NCBI GenBank assembly: GCA_014058105.1
Contig: JACGCM010001497.1
Coordinates: 2,046,001-2,110,000, forward strand
Direction of reading: 5' to 3'
DNA from: Kingdonia uniflora
Lineage: Eukaryota; Streptophyta; Magnoliopsida; Ranunculales; Circaeasteraceae
DNA length: 64,000 nt
Positions 10,075 through 20,547 of the stretch are shown piece after piece. The position numbers and the translations under genes were made by a program. The notes under the pieces were generated by a model. It was not told the DNA's origin and made no database searches. It saw only the letters and a program-made list of their open reading frames with translations. Each line of letters begins with the position of its first letter. The stretch's first letter is position 1.

Positions 10075-10484
10075 GCCCTAGGTCGTGAGATTAAAAGTAA
10101 TCTGTTTTGTAGTAGTATTTTATGGTAGAGTTTTAAATAAATATAATAAGAGAGATCGTGAGAGAATAAAGTATGTGATGTTCCGTTCTGATTGAATACA
10201 ATATTATCTTATATTTGTTATGTACAGATGTTGTGTATGATAGCTGTAGGATTTTAACAACTGCAGGGATATCTTCAAATTTTGAAAATTGAGCCATTTT
10301 AGGAAAGTTTGTACGATCTTGGTAGAGTATAAGTAAGATGATTGGTGGTTTTGGTACTGGGCTGAAAAAGGTATAGGGTTGGTAATGGTAGATAATAAAG
10401 ATAAACGTGATGGTGGCAAACATTATCACAGAAGTCATGATGATGCTGTAAAACGAAAAGACGTTTTTGTAGCAACAGTGGGGA

Positions 10485-10520
10485 TGACGTCATTTCATAA
10501 ACCGAGGAAGAGTATAAAAA
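10485..10520 (+). promoter_or_regulatory. Putative promoter of antisense ORFc: TGACGTCA plus TATA box
   Basis: A perfect TGACGTCA palindrome (10485-10492), the core recognised by plant bZIP factors, lies 20 bases before TATAAAAA (10513-10520). Both are in the spacer between ORFb and the first ORFc block. The outer element has TATAAATA at the corresponding place (5293-5300). Activity cannot be judged from sequence. Confidence 0.4.
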
Positions 10521-11098
10521 CTTATTTTTCTCTCCCTTATAAATTGTTTACAGTTTCAGAGATAGAAAAAAAGTAGTAGGCATATCATTGTCAAGGAGAG
10601 GAGGCGTTTGAGTGTTAATTGTGTTTTGAGAAAGACATTTACATCGAGTGATAGGAGGTTATTGGAGAGGCGACGGGAATGCTCATATTTAAAGAGACCG
10701 CTGGGTAAAGCAGAGGATTGATGTTTAGCAAGTATAGGTTGGTCATGAGAATACTTTTGTCTGATTGATTTTGTAAGTATTTTGTGTTATGTAGTAATCT
10801 GTAGACGTTAGTTATCTGTATAGTTGGTTTTAGAAACTGGGGTTTTTAGGGGATTTTGAAAAAAATAAAATTTAGAGAAAGTTTGTAATGTAGGATTTTT
10901 GGTATATGTTTTTTTTAGAGAGAGAAAATGTGTTTGTTAGAGAAGAAGAGAGAAATTTGAATTGATTTGATTTTGGCTTTTTTGTTTTGGGATTTAAGAA
11001 AATAGACGTATTGACTGGGTAGAAGGTGGGTCTGTTTATTTTATTTATAACATAGTGATAATGATATAAAAAATGTCTTTATATTTGTAAGTTCAGTA

Positions 11099-14000
11099 TG
11101 CATTCTAAATCTAGGATTCCTGCTAGTAAGTTTGCAGTATCGTCTGATTCTGAAGAAACATCATCTTCGGGGAGGGGGGACGAATATAGTGTAATGGAGG
11201 AAATTGTTAATAGTGCGGGGGTGACGAGGTGGTGGGGCCCAGTAGATCTGAGGGGGTAAAAGAGAAAAAGGACAAAAGGGAGAAAAAGAGAGACCTTGTC
11301 ATATACCCAGAGGGGGTAGATATAGGGAAAGAGTATTTGAGATATATAAAGAAATACCCAGGAGAGTAGGGCAGGTATGTGGAGGACCAAGGTCTTAGGT
11401 TCAGGACCTATGTCTCCGATAAAGGGGGGGGGAAGCAATGTATTATCAAGTTCTCTGTTTGGAAAAGTGGAAGAATGATAGAGGTATTAGTGAGGGGGTT
11501 AGCCTCTCGTACTACAATAGGCTTGGGTTATCAGGCCCAAGTGGGGTTTTTTTATGCTTCTTAAATTAGGTCGTCTATGGTCTTAGAATTCTGCTAACCT
11601 ACTTTAAGAAAGTGGTTATGAATGCATTACAATGCTGTCCTACCCAATTTAATGGAAATGTGTATGAGATGATGAGGGTATATGAGGAGCTGAACAAAAA
11701 ATAGAGGAAGAAAGGAACTGCGAAGCAGTTTGTAGCTGAAGATATTTTGAGGTTTTACAAATTTAAGTATATGGAGGGTCGAAACAGTGGTTACCTGTAT
11801 AGTTCTTTGATTTTGAGTCTGTGGGTAGACCATGGAATGACCACCTTATGTGGGTTGAGGGTAGTTACTTGCAGGTTCCAGATGAACCAGTGCTCGAGCT
11901 GAACCATAGATATTTTAATCCGAGTAAGTAATGCTGACCAACTTTCAAATAGTTGATAGCAATGTTCGCATGTTGTGTAACTGATATTCAGTTCCTTTTA
12001 TTTAGCAGAGCCCAAACCGTTGGCTACTCCGGATAAGACATGTCTGTTTGATTGTGTTGCTCGTGACCAGGATGAGCTAACAGAGGTACTCAATGAATTG
12101 GGTATCTGAAGGTACAAAAGAGTAGATTCAATAGTGCCAAAAATTCAGCGAGCTTAAAAAAAATAAGCTATGGCCGAGGGGAAGGTTGTAGAGACCGTTG
12201 CTGACTTGCTTAGTCCTCCACATTTTGTTCCTCATATTACCAAGCGGCTTACTCGTAAAGGCCAGAAGTCAATACAACAAAGCAGTTCAGCGACTGAGGT
12301 TGTGCCCACAGAACAAGAGATCGCAAAGCCTACTGCTGATGGTGGGCAAGAAAAACCTGAAGTGAGCGTGTCAGCGCTTGGGAATGTTAAGAAGAGTCTG
12401 AAGAGAAAATGGTATGTGGAGGAGGACAGTGATCGGGCTAACTCTCTTGCTGCTGCCAAGATGAAAGAGTTAGAGCAGAGATACTGTCATATGGCCGAGA
12501 CAAACTCGCAGAGGCTCGAGGATGAGTATATCGAACATACGTTCGCGGTATGTGGTTGAAAAACTATTTGCTTGATGTTGCCTAAGAATTGAATGAAACT
12601 GTTGATCTGACTCTTCTATTTTATTATATTGGCAGCTGTCAACGATGCTGAAGGGGGCCAAACAATGTTTGGTCAAGAGAGGCCAAGAATTTGCTTATCT
12701 GACGGCAAAGTTTAAGGCTCAGTCAGCTCGCATGATGGAGCTCAAAGGTAAGCTTTAGTTAGAGAGAGAGAAGGGTTGCAGATGCCACCGCAACTATAGA
12801 AAAGTATAGTAAATTGTCAAAGCATGAAAAAGTCATGTCTGATGCGGTTGCAACAGTCTTAGTGGAAAGGGACCACTTTATCAACTCGTACTATTATTTT
12901 AGGTTGAGTGTTGATGATGTGGCGTTGGCCCGAGTTGGTAGGTATGCAGAGATCGAGCTCCCTGCTAAGGAGGAAGAGGTAGCTGGTGATGCTTCTCGTG
13001 CGCCTGAGAAAGCTTCAAACCTTCATTTAGGCAGTGAAGAGGCAGTCCATACTATTGAGCGAACAGTGGATCTTCTCTTGGAACGTGCTGAAACGGTTCT
13101 TTCTCCAGAGAAAACGTTGAAATCTCCTTCTGAGGTAGATATTAGCAAGCCTCTTTAAACATTCTGTGGTATCATGTCTTTTGTTTGTCAGCTCGTTTGA
13201 TTTAGAAGAGATAGTACTTTGTATAATCGTACACTATTTTCATTTTGAGTGATATTTTGAAATATGTTTTTCATGAATGTTGGTATTGAAATAAGATATT
13301 TGTAATCTATGTAGGAGATAGAGCGTTTGAGAAAATTGAACTATGACTTGGGGAAGTCAATAAGTAGAGCGAGGGACTCCGTGGCCCATACTCAATAAGT
13401 ACTTAACAAAACTGAATACTAGAGAAGGCAATTTAAGTTAAATTTAGAGAAAACCTTTAAAGAGTTATATGACTTGTAATGTAAATATGCTAAGATAATA
13501 GTAGAGAGAGACGAAGTATTAAAAAAGGAAGAAGAAAGGGGGGCCTTAGTTTGAAAACCAAAAAAGTTGGTTTGTTTTAACAACCCAAGTGATAAGGCGA
13601 GGTGTCAGAGTATGTTATTGGCTCTGACTTTGTATTTATAGGTCAAAGTAGATAGTGAATGAGGGTTGAAGGAGGCTTATATAGAGCTTTTGAGGGAGAG
13701 AGGTGTAGTTCCATATCCTGTTCGAGTTATGTTTTGGCTCAAGCAACACGCAATCATCATAGCTTAGAGGTGGTGTGTCTATTATATGGGGTAATATGGA
13801 ACCTTTATCTGATATCTTTGGCTTTATGTAGGATCGGAGGGCCATAAGGATTATATTTTTTCAGGATATGGAAATAGCAAATAGAGGTTAAAACTTAATT
13901 AGAGGGTGAGGTAAAGGGGTTACATGATAAGCTATCGCAGCTGTCGAAAGAAGTGGCTGCTTGGATGAGGGTAAAGGCGGAAATGAGGGCTTTAGGTGTG

Positions 14001-15431
14001 CCACTGAAAAATACGCGTCATTGGTTGCATAAAGTATAAATGATATTAATGAAACATTTATGCCCAACGCGAGCAAAAGTCAATGTGCGAACGAAGCAGG
14101 AATGTCCCATAAACAGTGTTTTGAGTTTTATGGGATAGAATTGTCGAGGATGGATAGTATATTTAGGAAATTCGTAGAGGAATATGGGAAGGATTTTGAA
14201 GTGGAAAATGCCAAAGTAGAAAATCTGTGGTTTACCCGAGGTGGAGGAGAAATTGTTGGCGACCACCCCCTTCCAAGGTCGTGGGAGGAAGCGCCAGAAG
14301 AAGAAGAGGTCGAGTGTCTAAAACCCCGGACGTGATGCACAGAATGCCAACAGGAGGTTGTGACCTTTACCACGTCGGTAGATGTACAGGCATCGAATAA
14401 TGTAATCTGTGTTTTATGAGATCATAATAATGTATTTAATCTTGCTCAGATATTATGTTCTTGATGTAGTTTTGTCAACTGTTATATATACTCTGTTGTT
14501 ATGAAAAAATATTATAAACGCAATCTGTTATGAATAGGTGGACCTGACTGCTATACAAAGTCAGTTCGACGCATTACGTATTGAGAATGAACAAATACGT
14601 GTTGAGCTAAGATCGAGTCAAGAAGCCGGAAGAAATACTATTGAAGCTAAAGAAAAATTGAGGGCAGAGGTGTGCGAAACTCTTTAAGTGAAAGAGGTAG
14701 TAATATCTGTCAGTTTGAGAAAGATAGAGATTTTATAAGAAGAGATAAGAAAAAAGGGCATTAGAGTTGGAAGTGGATCGGGACGAGCTAGTAAACAAGG
14801 TGCTGAATTGCTATTTGCGCAAATTGCAGAAGTGCTAGTCACATTAGAGGCTGAAGGAAATAATGTGAAGGAGTTGCAATTTCAAGTGAATATGCTTGAA
14901 GTGGAGATAAGCGATGTTAGAGCTCGTGCTCGCAAATATAAAGCATTGTGGCTGGTTACTGGGATGATGGGAAATGAGATGGAGGAGGCTTGTGCTCAAC
15001 ATAATGAAGTCATAAAGAAGGACTGGAACAAAATATGTAATCTGGAGCAGCTTTCGTAAATGTGGCACCTGGACATCTTGGAATACCAGTCCGAAAATGA
15101 CAGACTTCAAAGCGCGAATACGAAGCTGGAAGAGGATCTATTGTAGTTGGAGATAAGTTATGACTCAAAGCGGGTAGAATGTGTAGATTATGAAAATTCG
15201 ATGTCCTAGATTTATCATATGGATTACTTCATGACCGTGCTGGAAGCTCGGAATTCGAATGTGTGTTGTGAAAAACGACGAGTGGACGATTGTTGTAAGC
15301 AACTGGAAGACGCAATGAAGGAAGTGCAGCATAAGCTGAGTGAACTGGATGTCATGCTCAAATCGAATATCATGCTTGCCAAGAGTAACATACCACTGCT
15401 GGATTCATCTGGATTTTTCTCGTTTGGATAA
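11099..15431 (+). pseudogene. Antisense ORFc (coiled-coil gene) of the nested gypsy element
   Basis: Coding blocks on the plus strand start at an ATG at 11099 (MHSKSRIPAS...) and continue through 11380-11560 and 11610-11930, then 12170-12559, 12640-12760, 12814-13158, 14060-14335, 14540-15060 and 15219-15431. The block at 11636 has CPTQFNGNVYE, shared with 4176-4652. Blocks after 12170 are rich in Glu, Lys, Leu and Gln with heptad-like spacing, as in a long coiled coil. Intron-like gaps sit between some blocks. Several stops show that the present copy is broken. It may belong to the plant 'putative gypsy-type transposon' family; this is inference. The end overlaps the truncated RNase H on the other strand at 15405-15431. 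Confidence 0.5.
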
Positions 15432-16565
15432 CATTTCGCGCAAAGGGTAGTTGGTCACTACCCGCACTGAGCGGGCTTGGAAGTATTGTCTCAATTTTTG
15501 TGAGGTGTAGACGATAACCAAAAGTAGTTTATCGACCTTGCTGTATCGGGATTTTGCTGGAGTGAGAGTTTTACTGATGAAGTAAACAGGCTTCTTGGTT
15601 TTTACATCAAGCCGAATGAGAACAAAACTTAATGACTCTTCAGTAACAGCAAGATAGATGGTGAGTTCTTCTAATTTGTTAGGTGTGTTCATCACTGGTG
15701 GTGAACCCAGATAAAGTTTTAGCTGTTAAAAGGTGGCTTCGCACTGCACTGTCCATTCGATCTCGTGGTCCTTCTTATGTTTCTCTTTTGTTGTCCCCTC
15801 ATGCAATAAGTTGAGCAACCATCGACAGCGATCAGACGATTTTAAACAAAATGGTTTATTATGGAAATCTTCCCTCCTAACTTCTGGACGTCTTTCTTCG
15901 TTCTGGAGGGGCATAGATAATAGCGCGGAAATTCGATCTGGATCAGCTTCAATATCGCACTTGCTGATTAAGTGGCCCAAGAATTTTTCTGATTGAATCC
16001 TGAACTGGCATTTGTCAGGGTTGAGTCTCATCTTGTAGAGACGGAGGATATCAAAGGTCGTGTGTAAAGCTGCGATATGGTTTTCCTTCTTTAGACTTTT
16101 GTATAACATATCATCTATATAGACCTCCATAGTTTTTTCGAGGTTATCCTTGAACATTAGGGTCATCAATCGCTGGTAAGTAGCTCTAGCATTCTTGAGA
16201 CCGAATGGCATGACTTTGTAGCAGTATAGGCGGTGCTCTGTAATGAAAGCTATTTTCTCTTGGTCGTCAGGTAGTATAGGTATCTAGTTGTAGCCTGACA
16301 CGGCATAGATATGAGCTCGTGCCCTGATATAGAGTCAAGAAGGTTATTTATGATAGGGAGTGGGAAACTGTCTTTCAGAGTATGCCTGCTTAGGTTGGTA
16401 AAATCCACGCACACCCTGATCTTTTCATTTTTCTTTGGTACCGCTACAATATTCGATATCCACTCTGGATAATTGGCCTTACGGATAAAACCGACTTCGA
16501 TGAGTTTTTCGATCTCTTTGTTGACTTCATCGCGAAGTCTAGGTGCTAAAGTCCTCTGTCTTTAT
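15405..16565 (-). pseudogene. gypsy reverse transcriptase and truncated RNase H
   Basis: The minus-strand frame carries reverse transcriptase motifs in order: IRKANYPEWISN and VAVPKKN near 16500-16420, CVDFTNL near 16400, MPFGLKNA at 16211, and YIDDM near 16120 with the catalytic Asp pair. A PDK-type connection follows, then RNase H (15695-15405: IYLAVTEESLSFVL, the KPVYFISKTL segment, Tyr-Lys-rich sequence, TNYPLREML). Homology stops at about 15405, where the family normally continues into the rest of RNase H and integrase. In-frame stops and a frameshift around 16300 disable it. The enzyme would copy the element's RNA into DNA. Confidence 0.8.
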
Positions 16566-16849
16566 TTAATAGCTATGACATTTTCCTTCAAGTTGAGTTT
16601 GTGACAGGCCATGTCCGGGTCGATACCCGACATCTCGTGAAATGTCCAGGCGCAAGATGTCACTATTTTCTTTAAGGAACTGGATGAGAGTGTCGCGCTC
16701 TGCTGGTGGCAGATGGGTGCCAATATATGTCCCACGCTTGGGTCTACTAATTTTAATGTATTTTGTGGTCTCTGCGGTGGGCAGATGTTGCCCTGTAATG
16801 TTGACTGTATAGTTCTCTATAATGTTTCCTGTTGCCTTCTGTAATTATT

Positions 16850-17640
16850 ATGCGAGCTAATATTCAGAAGGTTCCGGTCCGATGATGACAGAATTTTTGT
16901 ATACTCGTACTAATTTTTTACTTCCTTTTATCTCATAAATGTTACCCTCCCACTCAAAACGCAGTGCCAAGTTGTAGGTTGATGGAATGGCGTACATGTT
17001 GTGTAACCAACAACGTCCCATGATCCCCAGATAACGGGATTTTGTATTGACGATGTAAAAGACAATGTCGAGTGATACCGGCCCTACGATGATAGGAAGT
17101 ACAATTTTTCCTACGTGTTCTTCCTTAGACCCATTGAAGCCATAAATATCAACGTCGTTGGGTTAGACCTTATCAGCCAGACCCATCTAATCGATCGTCC
17201 TCTGAAAAAGAAGCTCGATAGTGTTGCCAGTATCTATCATCATCGTATAAAGTACCATACTCTATATTTTCAACATGATCACCAAAACATTATGGCGAGG
17301 ATAGTTGACATGTCAAACATCGCATTCATCAAAAGAGATGCCAGTTCGCTGAGAGTTGGTTACCAAAATTAAACGAGCTTCTTTATCTTGCATGGATAAG
17401 TCATGACATTGGGAGGCACGGCTCCGCTTGATTCTAGTAGATTCTTTGATGACCTGGGTCTCTACGAGATGGCATGACGATATATGGTGTAAATGCTTTT
17501 CGGCTGTGGGCTCGTTGACTTGCACAGCTTCTGTGGGGTTTTTATGACTCCCGTTATTATAACTCTCCACGTCCATTATATACTCGTGCATTTGTCCATC
17601 TGTGAAGATGTACTCCAACAACCGTTGTAAGGTTAAACAT
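16850..17640 (-). pseudogene. gypsy aspartic protease region
   Basis: The minus-strand translation contains MIDTGNTIELLF, a degenerate form of the DTGSS active-site motif (near 17240). It is followed by flap-like sequence and GIMGRCWLHNM near 17000, where retroviral-type proteases have ILGRPWL. Stops interrupt the frame. Its position between gag and reverse transcriptase fits the gypsy order. The protease would process the polyprotein. Confidence 0.65.
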
Positions 17641-17708
17641 TGCTCTGTCTCATGATGTCGGACCTTATGGTGGATGCAGTATGGTTTGTTCTCAATTGGT
17701 TGAAGGTA

Positions 17709-18914
17709 CTACACATTTGGGAAGAATTTATCTTTTTGTAATATAGGATATATGCTAGCTATAGTCATGTTCATCTTTGGAAGGTAAGGTCTAGGCAAGT
17801 TACTCCCCTTTCGAGGTTGCTCATCATTAGATTTTGTACATTTTTTGTCTCCTCCTTGATCTAATGTCCGATTAAAATCGGAATAGTTTGACTGGTCTCG
17901 AGCTGTCAGTGTTGACTTCTGAGGTTTCTGCCTATCGGACACCATCCGCTCTTGGTTGATGTATCTGTTGACCTTTTCGATCATGTCTCCCAACGTTGTT
18001 GGTTTGTTAAGGATGAGGTATTCATTCGCTCGGCCATCGACAAGTAAGGCGTTGGTGAAAGTAGAAATAGTGATCTTTTGGTCGAGTTGGTCTACTTTTC
18101 GGGCTAACTCCAAGAACTTTTTGGTAAACGTCTTAAGTTTTTCCCTGGGCATCTGTTTGAGGCTGAAAAGAGAATATAAGTTTTCTTCTATATCTCTGTT
18201 GTACAAGTAATTTTTTATGAAGAGTTCGCACAACTATTCAAAAGTTGTAATGGATCCTACAGGCAGTGTGTAGAACAATCGTAGGGGATCGCCTGACAAG
18301 CTGGTAGGAAAGAGTTGGCATAAAATGTTGTTGGACATGGAATGCAGGCCTAGAGCGTCTTAAAACTCCTGAACACCTTCCACTGGATTTGTCCCTTTGT
18401 ACTTTCCGATCTTCGGAGTGTGAAACCCGGTGAGGACATCCCCATCTAAGAGCTCTTGGGTGATCGGGCTCTTCTATAATTTGTTGTGGATCCCTTTAGT
18501 CGGCGGGTAGGCTTCGAGCAATTCTTTGACTCGCTTCTCGACATGTTCCTAAGTGACGCACTGTCGAGCTGTGATGGTTGGACGTGTGATGTGCCCTTCT
18601 CCAGGGTTGTGGTCACCACTCCCTTCACTTAAACGCTTTGTTGCAGGCACCCAAACTCTTCGAGGTAGGTTTTCAGTATGTCCGGCTCCTGCGATGACGC
18701 CATCTACTTCTTGTTGGATCTCCTGGATCAGGGCAGGATCCATATCATGTTGTTGACGATTAGATCGAAGCACACCTCCAGCGTGAACTCCCTTCAGAGA
18801 AGGCCCGATTCTATCATGAACAGAAATCCGTGAGCTTTCAGGTTGTACGGCTTTGTTCTTCTGAGCGGCAACATGCTGACCCTGTAAGATCTTTAGTGCG
18901 TCCTGTACTCTCAC
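17709..18914 (-). pseudogene. gypsy gag
   Basis: The retrotransposon gag domain spans 18233-17709 (CELFIKNYLYNRDIEENLYSL-type segment, then LKQMPREKLKTFTKKFLEL and LNKPTTLGDMIEKV) with N-terminal sequence at 18914-18549. Stops near 18236, 18360, 18475 and 18555 break the frame. The homologous gag fragment of the relative at 740-1590 aligns through KRLSEG and GFHTPKI-x-KYKGT. Gag forms the virus-like particle around the element's RNA. Confidence 0.75.
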
Positions 18915-19090
18915 GAGTTGTTATTCAAGGGCTGCACGCCTTTAAATTTCTAAGTTTAGAGTGGCTCTCAGGTTTGTCAATGCTGTGTTCTCTTCTACCT
19001 AGATGATCGGTGTACTTTGACCTGGAGGAGACATTCTGAGCAAAGGGGATCAGCAGTGTTTGAGACAATGGGTTTGAAAATTTCGATTCC

Positions 19091-19104
19091 CACAGACGGT
19101 GCCA
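19091..19104 (-). other. Primer-binding site of the nested gypsy element
   Basis: On the minus strand TGGCACCGTCTGTG starts two bases after the LTR end (TTACA at 19107). This is the usual distance for the tRNA primer site. The TGG...CCGTCTGTGGGAA form is common in plant Tat-type elements. Confidence 0.7.
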
Positions 19105-19106
19105 AA

Positions 19107-19670
19107 TGTAATAGCCTAATTTTGGGATACAAACTTAGCCTTTACACTAAATGTATTTAAAGCGTTCAAGAATAACAGATAATAACCAACAAGACTGTTT
19201 AGCTTGAAAAGCTTTGAATAGGTTAAAAACCACGACCTCCCCAGAGGATTTTAAGAAAGAGATGATCTTATTGAGATTACTAGTCTATTATAATAAACGA
19301 TTTAGAATATAGGATGATAGAGTTGGAGCTTTTCTATGCTGATCATTTCGTCCCTCATCTGCAGCTCTCCAGGTCCTCTTATATGTTCTCAAATATGACC
19401 GTTTGATGACAATAAAGTTCCTTAATGATGGACGTTACAAAGTGAGTGCAAAATATTCTTTTGACCAGGTTGTGTAACGTTCTGACCTTTACTGTTGTAC
19501 AACGGTTCTATTGCTGACTGTGTTCTTCGTGCAGGTCAAACTACTGGTGTAGAGGTCGAAAGTGATATCTCGAACTGGGGAAAGTTTGGCTTTGTTTTTA
19601 GCAGTGCTTCCTGTATGCTGATGAGATTAAGGATGAGGTTTGAGTCTGAGATACGAAATAAGCTATTACA
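19107..19670 (-). repeat. 5' LTR of the nested gypsy element
   Basis: The 564-bp partner of 7581-8137 with the same TGTAATAGC/GCTATTACA ends. It directly abuts GGGG of the interrupted outer LTR on its right. Confidence 0.9.
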
Positions 19671-19896
19671 GGGGCCCAAGTTTTTCTAGCTAAAAAAATC
19701 ATCAATTGTAATCAAAATATCAATCTCAAGAAATAAAGTTACAGTTACTAAAATCCTCAAGCCGAGGTCGTGGTTTTATCTAATCAGAGGTTTCCACGCT
19801 AAAACTCGTGTCAATTTATATTCTCAATTCAATTTATTGTCACATGTAGATTTTGTGTAAGGGCCTTTCGAGCTATTACAAAATTAGGCCCTTACA
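19671..19896 (+). repeat. 3' LTR of the outer gypsy element, second part
   Basis: This continues the LTR interrupted at 7580. It aligns with 395-615 of the left LTR ('caagccgaggtc', 'cagaggtttcca', 'gtgtaagggccttt') and ends CCTTACA, followed by the ATATG duplication at 19897-19901. Confidence 0.85.
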
Positions 19897-19901
19897 ATAT
19901 G

Positions 19902-20451
19902 CTAGTTATCGCAACATAAGTTTAAGCTTTGAGTAAGAAGTTATATGTTACCTGAACAAGAGTGACAATACGGTTTGATAGCAAAAGAATTTCACTTCAT
20001 CTGAAGTTCGAGGATGTAATCCCCATTGTCCACATAGTATCACTATCTCTGATTTTAGGCAAACTCATATCAGCTGAAGCACTTTCCTCCTTCAACACGA
20101 CTGTGGGTAAAAATCCTAAGTGACATTATTTAAGTAACTCAAATAGTATGAGGGCAAATCAAGCGACTTGTGAGTTTGAGAAAGCCGTATGCCATGTCGA
20201 CAAAAAAAAAACATCATAATCAAAGTTGATAGCAAAATTATGTATATGGTCACGTTCTCTTCAAATACACTATATCAAACGAGTCATTAATACAACTTCA
20301 AAACTAATAAATTTTCAAGATTCTTGGTCTTCAAATTACAAGACCAGAACTCCCTGTGTCTATTTGCGCTTCTAATGATTAGGTGCCCTGATTTTGCTAA
20401 AAGTTAAAGTTAGATAATTAAAATTCATCACACTCTTGAAGTCTAGCCTTA
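19902..20451. other. Host spacer with one open minus-strand stretch
   Basis: This 550-bp non-repetitive stretch lies between the gypsy block and the 5S-like fragment. On the minus strand, about 20105-20000, a clean frame reads VVLKEESASADMSLPKIRD-type sequence and ends in TGA. It could be a remnant exon of a host gene but I cannot name it. No other feature is visible. Confidence 0.25.
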
Positions 20452-20544
20452 TGTTGTTAGATACCAATACCAGTCAAGCGTGCTTGGGCGAGAGTAGTAC
20501 CAGGATGGATGATCTTCTAAGGAGTCCTCGTGTTTCACCCCTCT
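20452..20544 (+). pseudogene. 5S rRNA-derived fragment
   Basis: Positions 20474-20540 match the 3' part of plant 5S rRNA: AAGCGTGCTTGGGCGAGAGTAGTAC, AGGATGGATGATCTTCT and AGTCCTCGTGTTTCACCCCT, with scattered substitutions. The preceding 'gttagataccaatacc' resembles the first ~20 bases of 5S (GATCATACCAG), so about 30 internal bases appear to be missing. The internal promoter boxes of 5S (A box, intermediate element, C box) fall in the retained part. It ends at the Harbinger element's TTA target. It may be a 5S pseudogene, a 5S-derived SINE, or part of a Cassandra-type TRIM LTR, which carries 5S sequence. Confidence 0.75.
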
Positions 20545-20547
20545 TTA

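Larger units (their letters stand above)
7581..19670 (-). mobile_element. Nested Ty3/gypsy (Tat-like) element, integrase missing
   Basis: The LTRs (7581-8137 and 19107-19670) both run TGTAATAGC to GCTATTACA. The element splits the right LTR of the outer element and has GGGG on both outer sides (7577-7580 and 19671-19674), consistent with a short target duplication. Reading minus from the right: primer-binding site 19091-19104, gag, protease, reverse transcriptase, and part of RNase H ending at about 15405. The remaining 7 kb to the 3' LTR contains no integrase but carries an antisense three-gene cassette on the plus strand. The motif VYIDDM followed by a Lys-rich stretch and 'KFLGHLIS..DIEADPDRI' is typical of Tat-lineage reverse transcriptases. 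Stops throughout pol make it non-autonomous. Confidence 0.85.
107..19896 (+). mobile_element. Outer Ty3/gypsy (Tat-type) element, gag-pol lost, twice nested
   Basis: The element is bounded by related LTRs (107-615 and 7289-7580 plus 19671-19896) and an ATATG target duplication. A polypurine tract (GCGAGGGGGAAAT, 7276-7288) precedes the right LTR, so the element reads plus. No plus-sense gag or pol remains between 616 and 7288. What remains is an antisense cassette (ORFc about 2490-4950, ORFb 5763-6115, ORFa 6502-6946, all on the minus strand) matching the cassette in the nested element at 7581-19670. The left part is replaced by a truncated minus-sense relative (616-2469). The simplest history is insertion of that relative into the outer element, followed by a deletion joining the region after the 5' LTR to the inside of the relative's gag. 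Confidence 0.8.
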
